Origin: Planctomycetota bacterium
GTDB taxonomy: Bacteria; Planctomycetota; Phycisphaerae; Phycisphaerales; UBA1924
DNA length: 11,263 nt
Direction of reading: 5' to 3'
NCBI GenBank assembly: GCA_023434205.1
Contig: JAEYTB010000031.1
Location: 1-11,263 of the forward strand
The notes below the pieces were generated by a model, which saw only the letters and a list, made by a program, of their open reading frames with translations, ran no database searches and was not told the DNA's origin. Numbering within the stretch: position 1 is the stretch's first letter; every line of letters begins with the position of its first letter. Positions 6,811 through 11,263 of the stretch are shown here, in pieces. The position numbers were made by a program, and so were the translations under genes.

Positions 6811-7117
6811 CGGGGCTGAAGATGTCCAGCACCACCGAGTCCTCGATCGCTTCCGCGCCGTGCGGCGCGTGGGGCGGCAGGTGCAGCACCTCGCCCGCCC
6901 GCACCACGCACTCGCCATCCTCCAGCGTGAACCGCAGCGCACCCTTCAGCACCACGACCATCTGCTCGTTGCTGTGCGCGTGGCTCGGGACGGTGAAACC
7001 CTTGTCGAGCGTGACGTGCGACAGCATCACGTTGCCGCCGATCACGCGCCGGCGGGTAATCTTGTCCATGGGGCGGTCGGCGGGGAGGGCGTCCCAGGCG
7101 TGCTTGGTGGGCGTCAT
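6779..7117 (-). CDS. cupin domain protein
   Basis: Single-domain small cupin of 112 residues, cytoplasmic. The first cupin motif reads GFTVPSHAHSNEQMVVVLKG (40-59) with metal ligands H46, H48 and probably E51. The second motif spans GEVLHLPPHAPHG (75-87) with the last histidine H86. A divalent metal site is therefore likely intact. Such proteins act as sugar-binding regulators, dioxygenases or isomerases, and the sequence does not choose among them. An SD, GGAG (7125-7128), lies 7 bases before the ATG, and the frame agrees with family length. It follows the zinc-ribbon gene on the same strand by 26 bases and may be third in an operon. A GATAAT hexamer overlapping that gene's stop codon could give it its own promoter. 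Confidence 0.9.
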   Translation of the reverse strand: MTPTKHAWDALPADRPMDKITRRRVIGGNVMLSHVTLDKGFTVPSHAHSNEQMVVVLKGALRFTLEDGECVVRAGEVLHLPPHAPHGAEAIEDSVVLDIFSPVSEKTGVDRS

Positions 7118-7142
7118 GGCGTTGCTCCGTACCTTTCCGCGG

Positions 7143-7170
7143 ATTATCCAAGTTTGAGCGACAGGTACAA
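7143..7170 (-). promoter_or_regulatory. candidate promoter of the cupin gene
   Basis: On the minus strand TTGTAC (7165-7170) and GATAAT (7143-7148) are separated by 16 bases. Transcription would start near 7136, giving a leader of about 20 bases containing the SD. The -10 box covers the stop codon of the upstream gene, so it would be an internal operon promoter. Confidence 0.4.
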
Positions 7171-7719
7171 GCAGGATGCCACGATGACCCACACAACCGC
7201 GTTGCCGACGCGCCGGTGGAGCGGGCTCAACCGCGGCGCATAACGCCACCACGCAAGGGCGATGCCGATGCCCAGCAGCGCGGTCAGGAGCCCGTTGACG
7301 GCGTGCAGCCGCCCGGATGCATTCTGGCGCGTGGTCGCGTCAAAGAACCGGACCACGGCGTTCGCGACGGGCAGCATCAGGAGCAGGACCTGAAGAAAGG
7401 TGCGGGCCGGGACGCCCAGGATGCGGCGGTCGGGCTCGGTCGTGGCCTGCATCACCAGCGACTTGCCGCACGCGGGGCAGAGGTCGCCCTCGACGTTATG
7501 GACCGGGTAGCGGCAGTGGATGCACCACAGGCGGTGATCGGGGCGGGTGCCGATGAGGGACTGGTTGAGTTCGTCGGTGGTCGGACGCGGGATGACGGTG
7601 CCGCACTCGGGGCAGAAGGGCTCCTCGATGCTGCGGAGGTTGTACCCGCACTGCTCGCACGGGTAGTCGCGCGCTTGCAGGTGGGCGCGGAGGAGTGGTT
7701 GGGGCTCGGGGTCGGTCAT
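7144..7719 (-). CDS. zinc-ribbon membrane protein, planctomycete type
   Basis: Protein of 191 residues with two zinc ribbons and about three membrane segments. Ribbon one has C21/C24 and C36/C39 in CEQCGYNLRSIEEPFCPECG; ribbon two has C66/C69 and C81/C84 in CIHCRYPVHNVEGDLCPACG. The CGYNLR...CPECG form is a common planctomycete signature of unknown role. The ribbons probably face the cytoplasm. The hydrophobic segments are near 104-125, 139-158 and 171-188, with short loops. The start ATG overlaps the HIT gene's stop (ATGA at 7716-7719), and there is no SD, so translation is probably coupled to the HIT gene. No enzymatic motif is visible; function is unknown. Confidence 0.87.
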   Translation of the reverse strand: MTDPEPQPLLRAHLQARDYPCEQCGYNLRSIEEPFCPECGTVIPRPTTDELNQSLIGTRPDHRLWCIHCRYPVHNVEGDLCPACGKSLVMQATTEPDRRILGVPARTFLQVLLLMLPVANAVVRFFDATTRQNASGRLHAVNGLLTALLGIGIALAWWRYAPRLSPLHRRVGNAVVWVIVASCLYLSLKLG

Positions 7720-8120
7720 AGCGCAGCGCGGAGGCGGGCGATGAGGGCCGCGCGGTCCTCGTCCGTGAGCGTTCCCTTCAGCCGGGCGGGCGGCCAGTTC
7801 CACACGGTCTCCCGCGGCGTGGGGTCGTTGAGGTGCCGCGGGATGATGTGCCAGTGGATGTGCGGGACGACGTTGCCCAGACACTCGTAGTTGAGGCGCA
7901 AGGGGCCCAGGGTTGTACGGATCGCCGCGGCGGCGGCGGCGACATCCCTGAAAATGCGGGCCTGGCGGTCGGGCGAGAGCTCCGCGAGGTGCTCGTGGTG
8001 GTCCTTCAGGATGGCCGTACACCAGCCCGGGCAGCCCTGGTTGTCGCCGAAGATGAAGTAGGTCTCGGAAAGCTCGGCGATGAGGGCGGGGTGGCGGTGG
8101 GCGTGGCAGAGGGGGCACAT
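7716..8120 (-). CDS. HIT family hydrolase
   Basis: Histidine-triad nucleotide-binding protein of 134 residues, the usual size. The triad is HIHWHII (87-93), with H89 the expected nucleophile that forms a nucleotidyl intermediate. The N-terminal CPLC (2-5) is the zinc half-site found in many HIT proteins; YFIFGDNQGCPGWC and LKDHHEHLAEL are the usual strand and H-x2-H blocks. Likely substrates are nucleoside phosphoramidates or dinucleoside polyphosphates, in the cytoplasm. The frame is open to 8198, but MCPLC is the family-type start and nothing conserved precedes it. There is no SD; TATCGT nine bases before the ATG may be a -10 box. It is first in a minus-strand unit with the coupled zinc-ribbon gene and the cupin. 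Confidence 0.92.
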   Translation of the reverse strand: MCPLCHAHRHPALIAELSETYFIFGDNQGCPGWCTAILKDHHEHLAELSPDRQARIFRDVAAAAAAIRTTLGPLRLNYECLGNVVPHIHWHIIPRHLNDPTPRETVWNWPPARLKGTLTDEDRAALIARLRAAL

Positions 8121-8129
8121 GGCGGGGGC

Positions 8130-8135
8130 ACGATA
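8130..8135 (-). promoter_or_regulatory. possible -10 box of a nearly leaderless HIT gene
   Basis: TATCGT on the minus strand ends nine bases before the ATG at 8120, and no SD is present. Transcription would start at or within a few bases of the start codon. This would drive the HIT, zinc-ribbon and cupin unit. Confidence 0.4.
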
Positions 8136-8229
8136 ACGCGTGCAATACAGCCGGGGGGCGTGCGTTGGGCTGGGGACGTGGCTAGTAGGCACTAACACTG
8201 GCCTCCGGATAAGGGACTACAGACCGCCG

Positions 8230-8258
8230 CCCGCCGCGGCTTTGGAAAGCCCGGCGGG
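8230..8258 (+). promoter_or_regulatory. strong hairpin in the leader of the 8287 gene
   Basis: CCCGCC (8230-8235) pairs with GGCGGG (8253-8258), and GGCTTT (8238-8243) with AAAGCC (8246-8251); a small internal loop separates the two stems. The hairpin ends 15 bases before the AAGGAGG SD (8274-8280). CCTCC at 8202-8206 is complementary to GGAGG at 8276-8280. The structure could tune translation or stability of the mRNA. It matches no riboswitch family that I recognise. Nothing else is evident in the gap 8121-8286. Confidence 0.45.
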
Positions 8259-8286
8259 GGCGGCAGGATCACGAAGGAGGTTTGCC

Positions 8287-8835
8287 ATGTTCGCGAAGCT
8301 GAGCCGTCTGATGAGCCTGAAGAACGTGCGTCGCGCGGGGATGGTGGCGGTGGCCGGCGCCGCGGTGGCGATGGTGGCGCCGCTGGCCATGGCGGACGAC
8401 TGGCGCGGGCGGGGGCGTGGGCACGACCGCGGGCACGAGCGCCGCCCCGGCACGAGCATCGTGATCCGGCCCGAGATCGTGATCGGGCACCGCCGGCCGG
8501 ATGTGGTGGTCGTGGAGCGGCGCGCGCCCGCCCGGCGCGTGGAAGTGATGCCTGAGGGGTTGAGCTTCAAGGCCTACCAGTCGCAGGACCGGGTGATCCT
8601 GAACGTGGAAGGCTTCAACCGGGGCGAGGGCTTCACGACCGCGCTGGGCGCCTGCCACGGCGATGAGGTCGAGCTGACCAACCTCGCGCCGTTCGACAAC
8701 TGCGGCACGGGCCGGCGGGTGGAGTTCTGCCTCACGGGGTCAATCACGTCGCGCCGGGCGCTGCACACGCTGACGGTGAGGGTGGCGGGCCGGACGTTCA
8801 CGGTGCCGGTGGTGCAGGCGCGGACGCTGTCGTAA
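8287..8835 (+). CDS. secreted small basic protein, function unknown
   Basis: Exported protein of 182 residues. An N-terminal basic stretch (MFAKLSRLMSLKNVRRAG) leads into a hydrophobic segment and a likely signal-peptidase site at AMA-DD after residue 36. The mature part starts with an Arg/Gly/His-rich stretch (WRGRGRGHDRGHERRPG), then a strand-like segment TSIVIRPEIVIGHRRP. A C-terminal strand-rich region from about 90 holds three cysteines, C123, C139 and C148, and ends TLTVRVAGRTFTVPVVQART. I recognise no known family. The start is well supported by AAGGAGG six bases upstream, the best SD in the window, which with the structured leader suggests strong or controlled expression. A strong stem-loop follows the stop. 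Periplasmic or surface location is inferred from the signal peptide only. Confidence 0.82.
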   Translation: MFAKLSRLMSLKNVRRAGMVAVAGAAVAMVAPLAMADDWRGRGRGHDRGHERRPGTSIVIRPEIVIGHRRPDVVVVERRAPARRVEVMPEGLSFKAYQSQDRVILNVEGFNRGEGFTTALGACHGDEVELTNLAPFDNCGTGRRVEFCLTGSITSRRALHTLTVRVAGRTFTVPVVQARTLS

Positions 8836-8858
8836 GCGCCAGAGACGGGACAAAGCCG

Positions 8859-8892
8859 GGGGCCGCTCGCCAGGATGGCGGGCGGCCCCTTT
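8859..8892 (+). terminator. intrinsic-like terminator after the 8287 gene
   Basis: Arms 8859-8871 and 8877-8889 pair over 13 bases with one G-T wobble around an AGGAT loop, followed by TTT. The stem is GC-rich and starts 23 bases after the stop at 8835. The T-run is short, as often in GC-rich genomes. The next start codon is only 18 bases beyond the stem. Confidence 0.7.
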
Positions 8893-8895
8893 GGC

Positions 8896-8901
8896 TACGG
8901 T
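8896..8901 (+). promoter_or_regulatory. possible -10 box of the MBL-fold gene
   Basis: TACGGT ends six bases before the ATG at 8908. There is no SD, and a terminator stem ends at 8889, so a leaderless start just after the terminator is the simplest reading. Confidence 0.4.
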
Positions 8902-8907
8902 TGGGCT

Positions 8908-9594
8908 ATGGACTTCAGGGTCATTTCCATCGGGACGCTGGCGAGCAACGAGCTTTGGAACGAACGCGGCGGCGTGCGCACAGGCCACGCCACCACCACG
9001 CTGATCATCAGCGGGAAGCAGCGGATCCTGGTGGACCCGGGGCTGCCCGAGCAGGTGCTGGTGGCGCGGCTGCAGGAGCGGGTCAACGTGCGGGCGTCGG
9101 AGGTGACGCACGTGTTCCTGACGAGCTTCCTGCCCGACACACGCCGCGGAATCCTGGCGTTTGACAACGCTGTGTGGTGGGTCTCGAGCGAGGAGCGGGA
9201 GCGGATGGGCGGGGCGATCGCCGCGAAGCTGAAGGAAATGGTGGAGGACGATGACCCCGACACGACGGTGCGGCGGGTGCTCGAGCAGGACATCGCCGTG
9301 CTCAAAAGGTGCCAGCCCGCGCCCGACCACCTGGCCGAGCGGGTGGACCTGTTCCCGCTCCACGGCGTGACGCCGGGCCTGAGCGGCCTGATCCTCTCCG
9401 GGGAACGGTTCACGACGGTCGTCACAGGCGACGCGATCGCAACCCAGGAGCACCTGGAGCAGGGCAAGGTTCTGGCGAGCGCGCACGATGTGGAGAAGGC
9501 GCGGGCGAGCTTTGAGGAGGCGGTGGAGGTCGCGGACCTGCTGATCCTGGGCCGGGACAACGTGGTCGTGAACCCCACGCGCCGGCCGTTCTGA
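8908..9594 (+). CDS. metallo-beta-lactamase-fold protein lacking metal histidines
   Basis: Protein of 228 residues with the order of elements of the MBL fold: GHATTTLIISG...ILVDPGLP, then THVFLTSFLPDTRRG, then DLFPLHGVTPGLSGLIL and TTVVTGDAI. In active members the second block is LTHxHxDH; here residues 73-78 read SFLPDT, so all three histidines are replaced and only D77 remains. The GHTPGH block is GVTPGL, losing that histidine too; D175 of TGD is kept. No late GHG-type histidine is seen. It is therefore probably a non-hydrolytic relative, or one using a different site. The start at 8908 is chosen because MDFRVISIGTL opens the fold; ATG at 8875 lies in the terminator loop. No signal peptide, so cytoplasmic. 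Partner unknown; the downstream PilZ gene is on the same strand after 98 bases. Confidence 0.85.
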   Translation: MDFRVISIGTLASNELWNERGGVRTGHATTTLIISGKQRILVDPGLPEQVLVARLQERVNVRASEVTHVFLTSFLPDTRRGILAFDNAVWWVSSEERERMGGAIAAKLKEMVEDDDPDTTVRRVLEQDIAVLKRCQPAPDHLAERVDLFPLHGVTPGLSGLILSGERFTTVVTGDAIATQEHLEQGKVLASAHDVEKARASFEEAVEVADLLILGRDNVVVNPTRRPF

Positions 9595-9599
9595 GAGGG

Positions 9600-9622
9600 C
9601 ACGGCCCGAGGACGGGCCCGTG
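9600..9622 (+). terminator. stem-loop after the MBL-fold gene
   Basis: CACGGCCCG (9600-9608) pairs with CGGG (9613-9616) and CCGTG (9618-9622) with one bulged C, around an AGGA loop. It starts five bases after the stop at 9594. No T-run follows, so it may end transcription weakly or protect the 3' end. Confidence 0.45.
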
Positions 9623-9692
9623 GCACCCGTCAAGAAGGCTCAAGTCGGGGTTTCCGGAGGCCGATGTGGTTATCAGCCTCTGGAGAACAGCC

Positions 9693-10013
9693 ATGACGAC
9701 CGAACCCGCACTGACGTTGAAGTTTGACCGCGAGCGGCGGCGGATGCCGCGCAGGCCTGTGAAGGGGCACGCGATGGGCGTGTTCTCGCTGGGGCCGGCG
9801 GGGGCGAAGCTCGTGCGGGTGGAACTGGTGGACGCGAGCTGGACGGGGATCGGCGTGACCAGTTCGGAGCCTGTGGAGGTCGGGACCTCGGTCTCGCTGA
9901 CACCCGAGGACGCGATGTGGCCGCGGCAGACGGGGGTTGTGGTCCGGTGCGACGCCGCGGAGGGCGGGTACCGGGTAGGGCTCCTGAGCCGCCAGCAGCG
10001 GGCGGTGGCGTAA
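9693..10013 (+). CDS. PilZ domain protein, likely cyclic-di-GMP binding
   Basis: Stand-alone PilZ-like domain of 106 residues, cytoplasmic. The RxxxR part is met by RRRMPRR (15-21) and the D/NxSxxG part by DASWTG (47-52), followed by strand-like segments GTSVSLTP, TGVVVRC and GYRVGLL typical of the PilZ barrel. These two motifs are the cyclic-di-GMP contact residues, so it could be a receptor controlling motility, exopolysaccharide or a partner protein. No output domain is fused. Two starts are possible: ATG at 9693 with GGAG at 9682-9685 (7-base spacing), preferred, or GTG at 9666 with GGAGG at 9656-9660 (5-base spacing), adding nine residues. The short spacing between the two motifs is within the family's range, but the family call is from motifs only. 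Confidence 0.8.
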   Translation: MTTEPALTLKFDRERRRMPRRPVKGHAMGVFSLGPAGAKLVRVELVDASWTGIGVTSSEPVEVGTSVSLTPEDAMWPRQTGVVVRCDAAEGGYRVGLLSRQQRAVA

Positions 10014-10027
10014 AGACTGAAACTGGG

Positions 10028-10056
10028 TTGGAGAAGCGGGGGATCGCGGGTATCTT
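10028..10056 (+). promoter_or_regulatory. candidate promoter of the PEP-CTERM gene
   Basis: TTGGAG (10028-10033) and TATCTT (10051-10056) are separated by 17 bases. Transcription would start near 10063 and leave a leader of about 35 bases carrying the AAAGG SD (10086-10090), 7 bases before the ATG. Confidence 0.45.
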
Positions 10057-10097
10057 TGCCGCGGGCGCTGTGCGTGCGCGCCCGGAAAGGGCCTGCG

Positions 10098-10688
10098 ATG
10101 CGTTGTGGTGTGCTTGCGGTGTTGGCGGTCGGGGTTGGGGCTGTCGTGGGGGTGGGTTCGGCGCAGGGGACGGTGATCCACAACGAAGTGGTGAACGGCG
10201 ACCTGTCGAACGACAAGTCTGTGCCGACGCACTATGCGCTGCTGCCGGGGGTGAGCTCGATTTTGGCGTCGGTGAACGGGGCGACGGACTTTCAGGACTG
10301 GGTTTCGATCACGGTGCCGGCGGGGTACGAGCTGAGCGCGCTGATGCTGACGGACTACGACTCGCAGGACGCGGTCGCGTTCACGGGGTTCCAGTTGGGG
10401 CCGGCGTTCGTGGGAAGCGAGTTCGAGGCTGGGTCGTACGCGGGGTGGACGCACCTGGGGCCTACGCAGCTTGGGGAGGACCTCCTGCTGCACATGGCGG
10501 ATCAGGTGACCAACCCGGGGAGCCAGGGGTTCACCCCCCCACTGCCCGCCGGGACGTACACGTTCCTGATCCAGCAGATCGGGGACGACACGCTGTACCT
10601 CTATGACTTCCACGTCACGGCGGTGCCGGGGCCGGCCGGGCTGCTGGCGCTCGCAGGGGTGGGCGCGTTCGCGCGCCGGCGGCGGTAA
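10098..10688 (+). CDS. secreted PEP-CTERM-like surface protein
   Basis: Exported protein of 196 residues. A signal peptide covers about 1-23 (MRCGVLAVLAVGVGAVVGVG then SAQ). The mature part is acidic and strand-rich, with DFQDWVSITVPAGYELSAL and PPLPAGTYTFLIQQIGDDT, phrases usual in secreted proteins of this sorting class. The C-terminus reads AVPGPAGLLALAGVGAFARRRR: a PEP-like motif (P177-G178-P179), a hydrophobic segment and a basic end. By family knowledge such tails are recognised by an exosortase, which cleaves and anchors or releases the protein at the envelope; no exosortase gene is in this window. Start chosen at 10098 because the signal peptide begins there and AAAGG lies 7 bases upstream; ATG-like extension to 10056 adds no plausible signal. 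Specific function is unknown. Confidence 0.87.
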   Translation: MRCGVLAVLAVGVGAVVGVGSAQGTVIHNEVVNGDLSNDKSVPTHYALLPGVSSILASVNGATDFQDWVSITVPAGYELSALMLTDYDSQDAVAFTGFQLGPAFVGSEFEAGSYAGWTHLGPTQLGEDLLLHMADQVTNPGSQGFTPPLPAGTYTFLIQQIGDDTLYLYDFHVTAVPGPAGLLALAGVGAFARRRR

Positions 10689-10695
10689 GCCGGCG
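10674..10695. terminator. stem-loop spanning the PEP-CTERM stop codon
   Basis: CGCCGGC (10674-10680) and GCCGGCG (10689-10695) are perfect complements around an 8-base loop containing the TAA stop. It lies 10 bases before the end of the convergent HIT gene and could serve both. There is no T-run. Confidence 0.35.
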
Positions 10696-10705
10696 ACACA
10701 GGGCT

Positions 10706-11263
10706 TCAGGGCGTCGGGGCGGTCGGGCTGGTCATCTGGGACCAGACCTGGCGGTAGCGCGCGGCCATGCTGTCCAGCGAGCCGGGGATCACCCGCACGT
10801 TGCCCACGACCGACATGAAGTTGATATCGCCCCCCCACCGCGGCACAAGGTGAACGTGCAGGTGCTGCGGCACCCCCGCGCCCGCGGCACGCCCCTGGTT
10901 GATCCCCGTGTTGATCCCCTGCGGCTCCAGCGCGAGCTGCATCAGGTCGGTGGCGAGCTCCACGAGCTGCCACAGCGCAGCCCGCTGGGCGGGGTCATAG
11001 TCCAGCAGCGTGGGGCGGGGCTCGCTGTGCGCCACGAGCAGGTGGCCGTTGGCGTAGGGGTAGGCGTTGAGCAGGATCAGGCCGCTGGCGGTTCGGACGA
11101 TGACGTGGTTGCGCTCGTCCTGCTCGGGGTGGAGCCAGTAGTCGCGGATAAAGGACCCGCTGCTCGCGGTGGGTTCGCCCGCAGTCTTCTCGGCCTTGCC
11201 GAGGGACTCGAGGTAGGCGAGCCGCCAGGGGGCGTGCAGGGAAGCGGGGGCGTTGTGCGAGGG
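10706..11263 (-). CDS. HIT family protein, AP4A phosphorylase-like, start outside window
   Basis: Histidine-triad protein of the GalT-like/diadenosine-tetraphosphate phosphorylase group; 185 residues are visible and the frame is open to the window's end, so the start is missing. The visible N-terminal part has LHAPWRLAYLES, then HVIVRTASGLILLNAYPYAN and GHLLVAHSEPR, all typical of the group. The triad HLHVHLVPRW (codons of the three His at 10850-10864) and the following GGDINFM motif complete the active site. Members split dinucleoside polyphosphates such as AP4A in the cytoplasm. Where relatives often have a CxxC zinc half-site, the sequence reads SSGSFIRDYW, so the cysteines are absent. A GTG at 11035 opens a shorter frame but lies inside the domain and is not the start. 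Convergent with the PEP-CTERM gene, 17 bases apart. Confidence 0.93.
   Translation of the reverse strand, partial: PSHNAPASLHAPWRLAYLESLGKAEKTAGEPTASSGSFIRDYWLHPEQDERNHVIVRTASGLILLNAYPYANGHLLVAHSEPRPTLLDYDPAQRAALWQLVELATDLMQLALEPQGINTGINQGRAAGAGVPQHLHVHLVPRWGGDINFMSVVGNVRVIPGSLDSMAARYRQVWSQMTSPTAPTP

Noticed and set aside
5788..7117. GH43 and cupin as a sugar-use operon
   Set aside because: The genes are convergent and overlap at their ends; no transporter or sugar kinase is nearby.
7141..7149. GGATAATCC palindrome as an operator
   Set aside because: Short, and explained by the GATAAT -10 box plus the overlapping stop codon.

Overview
The window is GC-rich throughout and looks like a chromosomal stretch from a planctomycete, most likely of the Phycisphaerae. 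The evidence is a short secreted protein ending in a PEP-CTERM-like tail (VPGPA, hydrophobic stretch, RRRR), a membrane protein carrying the CxxCGYNLR...CPECG zinc-ribbon signature common in planctomycetes, a secreted protein with the FTYQGRL...TPAPKAVFA type N-terminal domain, and many genes without a Shine-Dalgarno (SD) sequence. The assignment is inferred from motifs, not from a marker gene. I see no rRNA, tRNA, CRISPR array, transposase, integrase or phage gene. Genes are dense and no gap exceeds about 170 bases.

Layout. 1-1401 (+) is the 3' part of a family X DNA polymerase with a C-terminal PHP domain, cut by the window edge. It converges on an acetyl-CoA acetyltransferase (thiolase, 1466-2671, -). 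Next come a small DUF4279-like protein (2760-3221, -) and, divergently, a cystathionine gamma-synthase/lyase family PLP enzyme (3338-4492, +). That enzyme converges on a secreted glycine-rich protein (4495-5691, -), which is divergent from a GH43 lipoprotein (5788-6810, +). The GH43 3' end overlaps the end of a cupin (6779-7117, -). The cupin is last in a likely minus-strand operon: HIT hydrolase (7716-8120), zinc-ribbon membrane protein (7144-7719), cupin. Then on + follow a secreted small basic protein (8287-8835), a metallo-beta-lactamase-fold protein without its metal histidines (8908-9594), a PilZ protein (9693-10013) and a PEP-CTERM protein (10098-10688). A second HIT protein (10706 to the window edge, -) closes the window.

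There is no single pathway. The genes are a mix of housekeeping metabolism (thiolase, transsulfuration enzyme, HIT proteins, PolX repair polymerase) and envelope or secreted functions (GH43 lipoprotein, glycine-rich protein, PEP-CTERM protein). I do not see a defence system, a biosynthetic cluster or another clear multi-gene novelty.

The most interesting signals are regulatory. Five genes without an SD each carry a TAnnnT hexamer 6-9 bases before the ATG, suggesting leaderless transcripts. Genes with an SD have it 6-7 bases before the start. A perfect 8-7-8 palindrome sits on the promoter/SD of the glycine-rich protein gene. A strong hairpin lies in the leader of the 8287 gene. The metallo-beta-lactamase-fold protein has lost every recognisable metal-binding histidine.
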